From Paeniroseomonas aquatica (GTDB lineage Bacteria > Pseudomonadota > Alphaproteobacteria > Acetobacterales > Acetobacteraceae), in assembly GCF_030409335.1 (NCBI RefSeq), contig NZ_JAUFPN010000015.1, positions 1-64,000 of the forward strand: a stretch of 64,000 nt of DNA, given 5' to 3'. Within the stretch, counting starts at the first letter, position 1; each line of letters starts with the position of its first letter. Shown here one piece after another: positions 8,701 through 17,202 of this stretch. Made by a program: the position numbers and the translations under genes. The notes under the pieces are model-generated. The model saw nothing but the letters and a program-made list of their open reading frames with translations. It did not search any database and was not told where the DNA came from.

Positions 8701-9791
8701 CTCGTTGTTGGGACGGGCATGGTGGCCAAGCCAAGCAATGCCTGCTGGGGGCGACCGAAAGGTGCTTCGGCGCGATCTGCCAAGATGGCCGACAAAAGGG
8801 CAGTTTGAGTTTGGCTCGCCTTGAACTGCTGCCAGTCAATGTATGCCCGGAAGGCGTCTAGCTTGATTTGCTCGATCTGCCGGGCAGCGGGAGGCATGCG
8901 CTGCAGATCGCGGGCCCAGGCTCGGCCTGAAACGTAGCGATTCACTTCGAGCTCGGCTGCCAGCATCCACGAGCCCTTGGCGGTTTGGGTCATGCCTTGG
9001 GCGCGCTGCTGCTCGCGCTGAGCCGGCGTCAGGGTCACGGTGTTTGTCCGTGCCGCGACGATGTCGTTCATAGCGGTGCGGGCCAGAGAGATCATGGCGT
9101 TGTAGCGACGCCGCCACGCCTGCTTGTCCTGACCGGCAAGCGATCGCACCTCATCAGTCCGAAGCGCTCTGGGCGGGACGGGTTGGATGAGGTTGGTGAC
9201 GTAGTCGTTGGCTGCAGTCAGGTCTTCCGGGGTGTCGCCATAGGCCAAGGCCCCGAGCATGGTACTGGCCCGCTGATCCCAGTTCGGCCGGCTGCCAAGG
9301 GTGCACATACCGTCCTGGGCCTCGCCTTCGCCGCAGTAGCGGCCGAGATGGATCGCGGTATTGGCTGCCTGGGCATTGGCCTGACCGACATAAGCCGGCA
9401 TGTTGGGCGCGGCCTCGCCGCGAGGATCGCTCACTCGGCTGATGCTGTTACTGACAATCCAACTCTGCCCGGCGGCAACAGCGATTGCCTGACCGTTGTC
9501 GAGGGCTTCGCAGGCAGATGGTGTGGCAACATGCTCGTCGCGGACTACAACGCCTCGCAAATCCTTCTGCACGGCGAAGTTGGCGACGTTGCTCGCGTCG
9601 GTCGTCTGCTGCAGCGCTGATACCTGCCCCTTCAAGTAGTTGCTGACCTGAGTAAAACCCTGAATGGTCCGCACCATCAGCTGGACAATGGCGGCGGTAT
9701 CGGCGACCTCGGCGTGTGCGGGGCGCGACACGTTCGAGAGGGCGGCGGCGGTAACCACCACAGCAACCGTTGACAGGAGGAAAGTACGCAT
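8697..9791 (-). CDS. Secreted TraW-like transfer protein
   Basis: 364 aa with a cleavable signal peptide (about residues 1-27, ending RPAHAE). The N-terminal mature part contains IVQLMVRTIQGFTQVSNYL, and Cys residues in the middle (CEALDNG, RYCGEG and DGMCTLGS) suggest disulfides. Position between small secreted proteins and the primase, next to DotA, matches the region where IncI plasmids encode TraV/TraW/TraX. I suggest TraW-like on position and length only. Spaced 4 bases from the upstream gene; overlaps the primase start. Confidence 0.6.
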   Translation of the reverse strand: MRTFLLSTVAVVVTAAALSNVSRPAHAEVADTAAIVQLMVRTIQGFTQVSNYLKGQVSALQQTTDASNVANFAVQKDLRGVVVRDEHVATPSACEALDNGQAIAVAAGQSWIVSNSISRVSDPRGEAAPNMPAYVGQANAQAANTAIHLGRYCGEGEAQDGMCTLGSRPNWDQRASTMLGALAYGDTPEDLTAANDYVTNLIQPVPPRALRTDEVRSLAGQDKQAWRRRYNAMISLARTAMNDIVAARTNTVTLTPAQREQQRAQGMTQTAKGSWMLAAELEVNRYVSGRAWARDLQRMPPAARQIEQIKLDAFRAYIDWQQFKASQTQTALLSAILADRAEAPFGRPQQALLGLATMPVPTTR

Positions 9792-9795
9792 CGGA

Positions 9796-10326
9796 TCAGC
9801 GCCTCTGGACCGGGTAGCCGGTCGGCGTCATCGGCTGCCCATTGATGTAGTAGCCGTTGTAGTTAGTGCCTCCGCCGATGGTGGCACTGCCGATCGTTGC
9901 ACCGCCTCCGCCGAGGCTGATGTTCGGGCAGTAATTGCCCCCGCCAAGGCCGCCAAATCCGAGATTGAAGCCGCTGACAGTCAGGCCGCATTGAATCGAC
10001 CCGACTTGGCTACGCCATGCCGACAAAGCGACCTGGCACGCCTGGGCCATTAGTTTCTGGCCCGCAGAACTGAGCATGGCCATTGGATCAATACCGTCGG
10101 TCAGAACGTTGAGGCCTACGCCGTCGAAAAACCTGTCGAGGCAGGACAGCGAGGTGACGCTCTGGGGCGGGTGGATATCCCGCTCGTCAGCGGCCATGCG
10201 TGCCGCCATACCACTGGCCGCAGCCTGCTGGAGCTCGGCGCAGCCCTCGCTCTGTTGGGCGGTAGCGACGCCTGTTGACAGAGATGCCATCAGCACGAGA
10301 GCCGATGCCTGAATTCGCTTCGTCAC
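9796..10326 (-). CDS. Secreted Gly-rich protein with conserved Cys
   Basis: 176 aa, signal peptide ending GVATAQQ (about residue 24). Cys residues at about 29, 62, 97, 113 and 133 suggest disulfides in the periplasm. The C-terminus is a Gly/Asn/Thr-rich, low-complexity stretch (GFGGLGGGNY, GGGGATIG). Start ATG overlaps the stop of the upstream gene by 4 bases, so it is translated from the same operon. Function unknown; an envelope or pilus-associated component is plausible. Confidence 0.65.
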   Translation of the reverse strand: MTKRIQASALVLMASLSTGVATAQQSEGCAELQQAAASGMAARMAADERDIHPPQSVTSLSCLDRFFDGVGLNVLTDGIDPMAMLSSAGQKLMAQACQVALSAWRSQVGSIQCGLTVSGFNLGFGGLGGGNYCPNISLGGGGATIGSATIGGGTNYNGYYINGQPMTPTGYPVQRR

Positions 10327-10775
10327 GCGGGAATCTCCTCACTGTTGGCGCTGCGGCATGCCTCCAGCAGCTGTTTGACGCGGTCTGCGCCAAAGATTCG
10401 GGCTAGGACGGCCCGACGGTGCAGTGCGACCATCTCCGCCCGCAGGAAGCCGCTGTCCTGTTCGTCGCCCAGAAGTGCGGCAATCAAGGCCTCACCACGA
10501 GGGAGCGACACAGCGATCCAGTCGATGAGACGAACTCGGCGGGCTGGACCAATCTGCTCGAGAGCCTTGCGCAGCAGGGCAAGGCTCGGGACGGCCTCAA
10601 AGGCGGTATCGAGGTGCTCTCCGGCTGCAGTGTCGAGCGCCAGGCCGAACTCCTGCAGGAGCGCAAGACTCTCGGGATCAGCGTCGACGGCAGCTGGTCG
10701 ACAGAGGCGATCGGCTTCCGATGGCTCGACCGCGCGAACCCAGGCGGTCACGTCGGGGAGGCTGAGGCTGGGCAC
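10323..10775 (-). CDS. Small cytosolic protein of the transfer region
   Basis: 150 aa, acidic and helical, no signal peptide or membrane segment. Starts at a GTG with a good SD (AGGAAGGA) seven bases away in a hairpin arm. First gene of a four-gene minus-strand operon (this gene, a Gly-rich secreted protein, a TraW-like protein, a primase). Not recognised. Confidence 0.65.
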   Translation of the reverse strand: MPSLSLPDVTAWVRAVEPSEADRLCRPAAVDADPESLALLQEFGLALDTAAGEHLDTAFEAVPSLALLRKALEQIGPARRVRLIDWIAVSLPRGEALIAALLGDEQDSGFLRAEMVALHRRAVLARIFGADRVKQLLEACRSANSEEIPA

Positions 10776-10781
10776 TGGGGA

Positions 10782-10832
10782 TCCTTCCTGACTAGCAAAT
10801 CAGGAAGGAAGGTCAGTCCCCTTGGCGCGAAT
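10782..10832 (-). promoter_or_regulatory. Transfer-regulon motif plus perfect hairpin (10.8-kb operon)
   Basis: ATTCGCGCC on the minus strand at 10832-10824. Perfect 10-base arms TCCTTCCTGA (10782-10791) and TCAGGAAGGA (10800-10809) with an 8-base loop follow. The SD AGGAAGGA is in the 3' arm, then the GTG at 10775. Confidence 0.7.
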
Positions 10833-10843
10833 GGCGGCGACGA

Positions 10844-11233
10844 TCAGCGCGAAATGAGTGCCGTGTTGCTGGTGATCGTCAGCCGCAGATTGAGCGGTTT
10901 GAGAACATCCAGCAGAACCTGGTTCCAGGGCCGGCCGCCCTGCCAACTGACATTGGTAGTGGTGTCCACATTATCGGCGATTGCGAGCGCGACGTCAGAC
11001 GGGACGATTTGCCGGGCGGCAAATCGAAGGCTGATTTGCTCACCGAAACCCTTGGCGGCGGGCAGAACCCCAGGCCGGCGGCTAGGTGCAGCGACGGGCG
11101 GCAGGGAGGGGGCGGCAATGGCCGCCGTGCCGGGAGTGGGATTTGAGTTGCCGCCCATAAGCAGCTCCGCGCGAACGGGCGGGGCAGCAGCAAGGAAGGC
11201 TGCGGTGAAACCAAGAGCTAAAAGGGGTCGCAT
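10844..11233 (-). CDS. Secreted TcpQ-like/STN-like protein
   Basis: 129 aa from the ATG at 11233; a longer frame exists but the signal peptide (MRPLLALGFTAAFLAAAPPV) fixes this start. After a Pro/Ala linker, the C-terminal 70 residues (FAARQIVPSDV, VSWQGGRPWNQVLLDVLKPL) look like the TcpQ C-terminal or secretin short-N domain. Such folds act at the outer-membrane ring in type IV pilus and Dot systems, DotD being STN-like. Probably an outer-membrane core accessory. Single-gene unit with its own motif. Confidence 0.7.
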   Translation of the reverse strand: MRPLLALGFTAAFLAAAPPVRAELLMGGNSNPTPGTAAIAAPSLPPVAAPSRRPGVLPAAKGFGEQISLRFAARQIVPSDVALAIADNVDTTTNVSWQGGRPWNQVLLDVLKPLNLRLTITSNTALISR

Positions 11234-11282
11234 GACGATACTCCGAGTGACCCCTGAGCATCTACTAGGCCGCGGCGCGAAC
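11223..11282 (-). promoter_or_regulatory. Transfer-regulon motif plus hairpin over the start codon (TcpQ-like gene)
   Basis: GTTCGCGCC on the minus strand at 11282-11274, 41 bases from the ATG. AGGGGTC (11223-11229) pairs with GACCCCT (11249-11255); the start codon and SD (CGGAG) lie in the loop. Confidence 0.55.
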
Positions 11283-11336
11283 GCGGCTAAGGGTGTCCGC
11301 GCTTTATTTCCGGCTTGCCGCAAACCCTGTGGGCCT

Positions 11337-11345
11337 GTTCGCGCC
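11337..11345 (+). promoter_or_regulatory. Orphan copy of the transfer-regulon motif
   Basis: GTTCGCGCC on the plus strand, 106 bases before a 19-codon leader ORF and 167 bases before the XRE gene. No clear hairpin nearby. It may control the XRE gene or be a chance match. Confidence 0.35.
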
Positions 11346-11450
11346 GGATAAGAGCCAGAATCCCGCTTGGCGTTAGAACGGTCAGGTGAGAGTTGGCTTT
11401 AATAGCATGCCGTATTGTTACGGATAAACGATATAAGGGGGCTATCAGCA

Positions 11451-11510
11451 ATGATCGAGACATTGGAGGTTGTTGGGATCCTGTCCCGACATGGTGTAAG
11501 GGGCCTTTGA
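11451..11510 (+). CDS. Possible 19-aa leader peptide before the XRE gene
   Basis: ATG at 11451, 19 codons, TGA at 11508-11510, one base before the XRE start at 11512. Stop and start are close enough for translational coupling. It contains no run of one amino acid, so classical attenuation is not suggested. Could equally be chance. Confidence 0.3.
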   Translation: MIETLEVVGILSRHGVRGL

Positions 11511-11511
11511 T

Positions 11512-11820
11512 ATGAGTGTACTGCCCCAGACATCCTGGGAACCGGCGCTCCTACTTAGAGGCAATGCGGAGCTCATGGGCGAGGATGAGGCTGGCGGAGC
11601 AGCTGAAGGGGCCGAAGAGCAGCGCAAACTCTTTGGCGCCAGGGTGAAAGAGCTCCGTAAGACCTTGAACATGACGCAAACCGAGCTGGCCGAGCTCACT
11701 GGCCTCGAACAGATGCACATCAGCCAGATCGAACGAGGCAAGGTGTCCTCTCGCCACGACACGATGTTCCGGCTCGCTAAGGCGCTCGGGCAGGAACTTC
11801 ACACAATGTTGAAGCCCTAG
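11512..11820 (+). CDS. XRE-family helix-turn-helix regulator
   Basis: 102 aa. A 40-residue acidic Gly/Ala-rich N-terminus precedes a canonical Cro/C1-type HTH at about residues 43-95: LFGARVKELRKTLNMTQTEL, then LEQMHISQIERG and a closing helix. An ATG at 11575 would give a shorter 81-aa version. Located between the two arms of the transfer locus, a natural place for a tra regulator. A perfect palindrome at 11863-11888 lies just downstream. Confidence 0.85.
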   Translation: MSVLPQTSWEPALLLRGNAELMGEDEAGGAAEGAEEQRKLFGARVKELRKTLNMTQTELAELTGLEQMHISQIERGKVSSRHDTMFRLAKALGQELHTMLKP

Positions 11821-11862
11821 CGGTTTATATAGTTAAATCACTATTGCGGCCGGGCTGCCAAG

Positions 11863-11888
11863 TGTTTAGTGAGAATAATCACTAAACA
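11863..11888. promoter_or_regulatory. Perfect 10-base inverted repeat downstream of XRE gene
   Basis: TGTTTAGTGA and TCACTAAACA separated by GAATAA. It has no following U-run, so it may be an operator rather than a terminator, possibly for the gene now interrupted by the IS. Confidence 0.4.
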
Positions 11889-11960
11889 GCTGTGGCGATC
11901 AGCCGATGCCCCTCATCACAGTCTCCGGAACGTGTCAACGACGATGAGACAGGGATGGGC

Positions 11961-13041
11961 CTAATTTACGCTTGAAGGATCAGCCTTCTGGCTGGGTGGG
12001 TTGATCCAAACGGCGGTGGGCTTGGCGGGTGGCGACGGTGGCTGATTGACGAAGCGCTCGGGATGGGCGGCGAAGGCGTGGTCGAGGGTGCGTTGCCGAG
12101 CGGCATGGATGTCGTCGGCCTGGCCGTAATGGACCTGATCAGGGGTCATCAGGCCGAGGCCGCTGTGGTGGTGGTCCTGGTTGTACCAGACGAAGAAGTC
12201 GCGGCAGAACTGTCGGGCGTCCTCGATGCAGCCGAAGCGCTGGGGGAACTGCGGCTGGTACTTGAGGGTCTTGAAGTGTGCCTCGGAGAAGGGGTTGTCG
12301 TTGGAGGTGTGCGGCCTGCTGTGCGACTTGGTGACGCCGAGGTCGGCGAGCAGTTGGGCAGTGGCCTTGGCCTTCATCGGTCCGCCGCGGTCGGCATGCA
12401 GGGTGAGCTGCCCTGGCGGGACGTGGTGCTTGTCGATGGCGTCATCGAACAGGGCTTTGAAGATGGTGGCGCTCTCGGCATCGGCGACGGCCCAGGCGAC
12501 GACGCGGCGGCTGAAGATGTCGATCACGACGTAGAGGTAGAAGTAGGTCCACTTGGCCGGGCCCATCAGCTTGGTGATGTCCCAGGACCAGACGGTGTTG
12601 GGTGTGGTGGCGAGCAGCTCGGGCTTGCGGTAGACGGGATGCCGCGCCTGGTCACGGCGCTCACGGACTTCGCTGTGGGCGTCGAGGATGCGGTACATGG
12701 TGCGGATCGAGCAATGGTAGACGCCTTCGTCGAGCAGGGTGGCGTAGACCTCGTAGGGCGCGAGATCGGCGAAGCGTGGCTGACGCAGCAGGTCGAGCAC
12801 GACCTGGCGCTGGGCGCTGCCCAGCGCCCGCGGTGGCGAGGGGCGCAGCAGCGGCGCTGCTGGTGGCAGGGCCTGTTGACGCTGCCTGCGGTGCAGGCTG
12901 GCACGCGAGACGCCCAGTGCGGCACAGGCGTCGCGGATGGGGACCGGCGCGGGCGGGCTGGCGAGGAGGCTGTCCATCAGCAGGAGCTGTCGCTGTCGAT
13001 CGGCGGCAGCGGGATTTGCAACAGGTCGGCAACTTTTTTTT
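11961..13041 (-). CDS. IS3-family transposase OrfB (DDE catalytic part, made by frameshift)
   Basis: The open frame extends to 13208, but meaningful OrfB sequence starts after the A8 slip site. HTH_21-like segment with CAALGVSRASLHRRQRQ, then an integrase core with the DDE triad: D in SWDITKLMG, D in LHADRGGPM, E in NPFSEAHFKTLKY (35 residues between the last two, as usual). Length is normal for IS3 elements and no internal stop is present, so the element could be active. Confidence 0.87.
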
Positions 13042-13456
13042 GAAGCTCGATGATGGCTTCGGCGCGCTCGAGGCGCAGCCGGAGCCGGGCGTTGTCCTGC
13101 TGCGCCTTCGCAAGGTCTGCGGCCAGCGGGTTGGGCTGGTTTGGCTTCGGACCGCGCCTGGCCGGGGTCAGGCTGCCGAGGATGCCAGCCTCGCGCTGGC
13201 GCCGCCATTCGGTCAGCGCCGAGGAGTAGAGCCCCTCACGACGCAGCAGGGCGCCGATCTCGCCGGGGGTGGTCGCGCGGTCGGCCTCGGCCAGCACGCG
13301 CAGCTTGTCCTGCGCGGTGAAGCTGCGCCGCCGAGGGCGCTCCGACAGCTCCGGGTTGGCGGCCGCTGGCGGCGGCACGACGGTCGGCTTACGGCCGACC
13401 TCTGCGCCGCCGCCAGCGGCCGCCTGCTGCTCGGCAATCTTGTTGGGCATGACCAC
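12977..13456 (-). CDS. IS3-family transposase OrfA
   Basis: 159 aa. HTH region around residues 40-90 (RRRSFTAQDKLRVLAEADRA, then GEIGALLRREGLYSSALTEW) binds the IS ends. A C-terminal leucine zipper (LRLERAEAIIELQKKVADL) follows. Translation reaches a slippery AAAAAAAA on the minus strand (13041-13034), where a -1 shift would make the OrfAB transposase. Confidence 0.88.
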   Translation of the reverse strand: MVMPNKIAEQQAAAGGGAEVGRKPTVVPPPAAANPELSERPRRRSFTAQDKLRVLAEADRATTPGEIGALLRREGLYSSALTEWRRQREAGILGSLTPARRGPKPNQPNPLAADLAKAQQDNARLRLRLERAEAIIELQKKVADLLQIPLPPIDSDSSC

Positions 13457-13509
13457 GAGACATCTCCTGCGCCCTCAAGCCTAAACTTCCGGGGGAGCGC
13501 TGTCTCACT

Positions 13510-14346
13510 GTCATTGGCACAGAGGGCTCCCCTTCCGCTGCGCCGTGCGCAAGTCAGTCGGACCTGCTCCAAGAGCTTTGCCCGCCGCCCACCGAGGCGG
13601 AGATCCTGCAACGGCGTCTGATCAAAGGGTTGATCCAGGCCAAGAAGGGCAGGAAGGTGATTGCCGCCGTCCTGGGGCTCACCGACGACGCTCTGATGCA
13701 GCGAATTGTCGACCTCGACCTCCCAAGCCCGGCAGATATTCCGTATCTGGCGCCGCAGGGAACGAAGTGTTGGACCTTGCCGCACATGCAGCGTCTGGTC
13801 CAGTTGTGGACCTTCAACGTCACCGGCGCCGCGATCGGAGTTGAGCTCGGCCGCAGCGCCAGTAGCGTCTACTCCAAGGCGCGAAGCCTCGGCCTGTATC
13901 GCCGCGAACGGGCACAGCTCGTCCGAGTGATCCACGCGGTTAGCGAGCCCAGCCGCACGGGCGCGGAAGCGATCTCTGGGAAAGCAGCAGCGCGCCCAAA
14001 GCGCAAGGAAATCGCCTGGACGGAAGACCTTGAGGACCAGCTGGCCGATCGATGGTTCGCCATGCAGCATCATGCCGCCATTGCCGTTGTGTTTGGAGTA
14101 AGCCCCACAACCGTCGCATCCAAGGCATACAGGCTGGAGCTGCCTCGGCGCTGCGCGCAGCTGCTGACGAAGGATTATGATGCGGGCCGCAAGCAAAAGG
14201 GCATCGCAATGTATCCCGGCATCATGCGCAAGCAGTGCAAGTTTACGCGCAAGGTGTTCTGGGGCTACCGCAGTGGTCCGGCTACGTCGGCCTATGCCAA
14301 GCGTGAACTGGCGGGTTATGCCGCAGCGACGGCCGTGTCTAACTAA
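13510..14346 (+). pseudogene. GcrA-like regulator with two SANT/HTH repeats, 5' end cut by the IS
   Basis: The frame is open from the IS edge (13508) to 14346; the first start-like codon is TTG at 13630, but sequence before it (DLLQELCPPPTEAEILQRR) looks coding. Two similar HTH segments, about LPHMQRLVQLW...GRSASSVYSKARSLGL and WTEDLEDQLADRW...GVSPTTVASKAYRLEL, resemble the GcrA DNA-binding domain (W...LW, then a turn, then K..RLGL) present twice. Joining the left flank directly to this frame restores GTG TCA ACG ACG ACT at 11932, giving a complete gene. Translation from TTG 13630 may still give a shortened product. Confidence 0.6.
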
Positions 14347-14370
14347 GGGCTAGAGTTTTTGTCCGTTCGC

Positions 14371-14379
14371 ATTCGCGCC
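14371..14379 (+). promoter_or_regulatory. Transfer-regulon motif (dotI operon)
   Basis: ATTCGCGCC 41 bases before the dotI ATG. No convincing hairpin before the SD here. Confidence 0.55.
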
Positions 14380-14420
14380 GCTGTGGCCCAGCTTCAAGCA
14401 GAGGTCATGAGGCATGCTCC

Positions 14421-15077
14421 ATGGAAAACTCCGCAGACGCACGAGACAAACTACTAACGGACCCCGCATGGTCTAACGGCTTATTGCGACGCTCTCTTAA
14501 CGGTAACTGCGTCCAGGCGCTGGTAATTCTGGTTCTCGCTGGGCACGCGGTTTGGGCCGAGACGCGACCTGTGGAGCGTGTGTACTTTGCCACCAACAGC
14601 ATGTCTGAGCCGGTGCGGATGGCGCCGCTGAGTGAGTCTGTGGTGAGCAATGCCGATCTGCTTGAGTGGACGAAATCGGCGGTGGTTGCCGCCTATACAC
14701 TCAACTTCCTCGAGTACCGGCAGCAGGCTGAAGCGGCCAAAAAGAATTTCTCCACGGACGCCTGGGATTCATGGAGTTCATCGTTCATTACCGCAGGTAA
14801 TCTTGAGAGGCTCGTAGGCGGGAACATGCTATCGACGGCGGTTCTCACTGCGGCACCAGTGATCCGCGAAGAGACGGTGGTCAATGGAATCCGGATGTGG
14901 ATCATCCAGTTTCCCTTCGTCCAGACCTTCTTGAATAATTCCCAGGAAAACTCGGATCGCTTGATGGCGAATGTGCGTGTCAAGCGCACAACCGATCCGC
15001 GCTACCCGCGGGGCATTGTCCCCGACCAGTTGGTCGTCGGTCCAGATCGTGACATTCGCCGAGGAGGGGGACGGTGA
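14421..15077 (+). CDS. dotI: DotI/IcmL/TraM inner-membrane T4SS protein
   Basis: 218 aa. N-terminal TM at about residues 30-47 (CVQALVILVLAGHAVWA) and a periplasmic domain with AAYTLNFLEYRQQ, FSTDAWDSW and VPDQLVVG, features of the IcmL/DotI family. DotI forms inner-membrane complexes needed for conjugation and secretion. First gene of dotI-dotH-dotG; stop overlaps the dotH start. Confidence 0.9.
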   Translation: MENSADARDKLLTDPAWSNGLLRRSLNGNCVQALVILVLAGHAVWAETRPVERVYFATNSMSEPVRMAPLSESVVSNADLLEWTKSAVVAAYTLNFLEYRQQAEAAKKNFSTDAWDSWSSSFITAGNLERLVGGNMLSTAVLTAAPVIREETVVNGIRMWIIQFPFVQTFLNNSQENSDRLMANVRVKRTTDPRYPRGIVPDQLVVGPDRDIRRGGGR

Positions 15078-15979
15078 TGGATATCCGTAGTGCGCTTGCG
15101 GTCCTGGCCTGCTGTGCTCTTGCTGGACCAGTTCTCGCCCAAGGCGGGCCAGATCCAGCAGCGGCGGACGCCAGCTATGGCGCGGCCCGGGGGCGGGAGT
15201 TCCGACTATCGCCGCAGATGATCGAGGATCTGGCGAAACGATATGACGAGGATCAGCGGGCCCGTGCTCGGGTTGGGTCGTCCGCCACCTTTGTGTCGCC
15301 TATCACTCGGCGGATCGACGTTAGGTTCACGCCCGGGGATGCCGTTCCGATCGTCGAGGCCTCGTTGACCTATCCGACGGTGCTGAGCTTCTTCGATAGC
15401 TCGGGCCAGCCGTGGCCAGTTGTACGCGATCAGAATTCGAATCCTAAGGGCGAGGGGAACACTGGCGGCTTTGAAGTTACGCGCCCCATCGAGGGTGGCA
15501 ATACGGTTGAGATCACGGTGACATCGCAGTTTCCGCGAGGCGGTCTCGTGGTCTACCTACGCGGCGCTCCGAAGCCGATCAGCTTTATGCTTGTGTCGGG
15601 CCGAGGCCGTTACGATGCCAATGCGTCGGTATTCATCGCTGATCGGGGGCCGAATGCACTGTCGCCGGTCGTAGTCCGGCGGGAAGTGCCAGACACCGGG
15701 GACGAGGAGATGGGCAAGATGCTGGACGGCATCACGCCTGCCGGTGCCCGCTCCCTCACAATCGTCAATGGATCGCCGGATGAGTATCGCGCATGGCGCA
15801 TCCGGAATCTCGTTTATCTGCGGACAACCCAGATGCTGATGCTGCCCGAGCCGGTCGCCTACAAAATGGCGGAGGGCGGTTTGCGCCTCTACGCCGTTCC
15901 CGTGGGCAACGCCGGCGACACGTCCTTCCTCCTCTCGGATGGCAGCCAGAATTTCCGTCTTCGTACCAGGGAGCAATAA
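15074..15979 (+). CDS. dotH: DotH/IcmK/TraN outer-membrane core protein
   Basis: 301 aa with signal peptide (ending GPVLAQGG). The body contains the family's beta-rich pattern: LSPQMIEDLAKRYDE, LTYPTVLSFFDSSGQPWPV, VTSQFPRGGLVVYL. In the Dot/Icm core complex DotH sits at the outer membrane with DotC and DotD, and DotG inside it. The start GTG/ATG cluster at 15074-15077 overlaps dotI. Confidence 0.92.
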   Translation: MMDIRSALAVLACCALAGPVLAQGGPDPAAADASYGAARGREFRLSPQMIEDLAKRYDEDQRARARVGSSATFVSPITRRIDVRFTPGDAVPIVEASLTYPTVLSFFDSSGQPWPVVRDQNSNPKGEGNTGGFEVTRPIEGGNTVEITVTSQFPRGGLVVYLRGAPKPISFMLVSGRGRYDANASVFIADRGPNALSPVVVRREVPDTGDEEMGKMLDGITPAGARSLTIVNGSPDEYRAWRIRNLVYLRTTQMLMLPEPVAYKMAEGGLRLYAVPVGNAGDTSFLLSDGSQNFRLRTREQ

Positions 15980-15981
15980 CA

Positions 15982-17190
15982 ATGGCCGGTACAGCTCTCC
16001 GTCGCATTTGGGGTGCGCGTCCTACCACCGGGCACAAGCGGCTAGTGCTACTGGCGAGCTCCGCCTTGGGCACTCTGGTCGTGATTGGGCTGGTCGCCAC
16101 CCTCGCACGCACGCGACATGAAGTGGTTGATCCCTCAGAAACCGCCGAAATTCCTAACCTCGATCGGAAGCCCGGCGGGATGAACAGCAACCTTGAGCTG
16201 GAGCGGCTTCGGCGTCTCGACGCGGAGCAGAAGGCAAGACAGGCGGCCGAGGATGGGCGGAGTTTTACGCCACGGATGGCAGGCGGCACAGGGTACGAAC
16301 CGGGGTTCACGCCTCCTGAGCGGCTAGTCACGGCCGAAAGAGTGGCGCCATTCATTGATGTTGCTCTGCCGGCGGCTACGCCTGTGACAGAACCACGCAA
16401 GGAGGCGAACAACGACGACATCGAGGCTTATCGCGCCGCCATGTCAGGTCTGCTCGCCTCCTGGAGGGGGAAGAGCCCGGCCGGTACTACCTATACCGAT
16501 GATCGCAATTCCGGGCCTGCGAATGCAGGACGAGGCAGGGCGGGCACACGGGACGATTTCGCGCCTTCCCAGGCGGCCGGGAGCGCAGGCGCTACCCAGA
16601 CTGTGTCAGCCTCGGCTCAGGGCCGCAAGCGGGTGCTGTTGCCAGCCAACACCGGTGTGTTTGGCGAGGTGGTCATGGGCGGCAACACCGACCAAGGCAA
16701 CATGCCCGTCATCGTCCAGGCTCTATCGGGTCCAATTGTGGGGATGCGAATGAGCGGCACCTTCGTTGGATCACAGCCGTCGGCGTGTGGCCTGCCGGTG
16801 CGTCTGGACAAACTGACCCTGCTGGACGGTCGACAGGTCCCTGTGGATGCATATCTTGTCGCTCCCAACGACATGAATACCTGCGTTGCCTCGCGGGTAG
16901 ACCCGCACACGCCAGAGCGCGTCATCTATCCTGTGTTGGGCGCGTTCGCGGCAGGCGTCGGCCAGGCGCTCGGAGCATCAGGCTCGGTGATCTCGCAAGG
17001 GCCTTACGGCGGTTACAGCGCCTTCCGCAATTTCAACGCGTCGCAGGTCCTTGGGATCGGAGCCGGAGCCGCAGGGTCGGCCGCCAGCCAGATCTTCCGC
17101 GAGCAGGCCCCACGAGGTCGAACGGCCTATCTCGATGCACGGGATCAGGTCGGCATCATGTTTATGGCGCCGGTCGAAGTGCCTGACTAA
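15982..17190 (+). CDS. dotG: DotG/IcmE/TraO channel protein (VirB10-like)
   Basis: 402 aa from ATG 15982, two bases after dotH. An N-terminal TM at about residues 22-42 (LVLLASSALGTLVVIGLVAT), a Pro/Arg-rich linker, and a C-terminal VirB10-type domain from about residue 210 (VLLPANTGVFGEVVMGG, QALSGPIVGMRMSGTFVG, VPVDAYLVAPN). DotG spans the envelope and lines the channel. It is much shorter than Legionella DotG because it lacks the long pentapeptide-repeat region, as in IncI TraO. Confidence 0.93.
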   Translation: MAGTALRRIWGARPTTGHKRLVLLASSALGTLVVIGLVATLARTRHEVVDPSETAEIPNLDRKPGGMNSNLELERLRRLDAEQKARQAAEDGRSFTPRMAGGTGYEPGFTPPERLVTAERVAPFIDVALPAATPVTEPRKEANNDDIEAYRAAMSGLLASWRGKSPAGTTYTDDRNSGPANAGRGRAGTRDDFAPSQAAGSAGATQTVSASAQGRKRVLLPANTGVFGEVVMGGNTDQGNMPVIVQALSGPIVGMRMSGTFVGSQPSACGLPVRLDKLTLLDGRQVPVDAYLVAPNDMNTCVASRVDPHTPERVIYPVLGAFAAGVGQALGASGSVISQGPYGGYSAFRNFNASQVLGIGAGAAGSAASQIFREQAPRGRTAYLDARDQVGIMFMAPVEVPD

Positions 17191-17202
17191 ATCAGCGGCA
17201 CC

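Larger units (their letters stand above)
11945..13507 (-). mobile_element. IS3-family insertion sequence (1563 bp)
   Basis: Ends were found by matching terminal inverted repeats. The left end reads TGAGACAGGG, the right end read inward TGAGACAGCG, and both have a second block of the type TTTA(C/G)GCTTGA about 20-25 bases in. Ends are TG...CA as in IS3 elements. Inside are overlapping orfA and orfB with an A8 slippery run. The flanks (ACGACGA left, CTGTCAT right) show no target duplication. Confidence 0.88.

Noticed and set aside
10419-11351. 310-codon plus-strand frame opposite the 10.3-11.2 kb genes
   Set aside because: Covers two genes that have signal peptide, motif and RBS support on the minus strand.
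12063-13043. 326-codon plus-strand frame across the IS
   Set aside because: Shadow of the transposase genes; Val/Gly-rich sequence typical of antisense reading of GC-rich DNA.
11941-13511. Target-site duplication of the IS
   Set aside because: Bases just outside the two ends (ACGA and CTGT) do not match.
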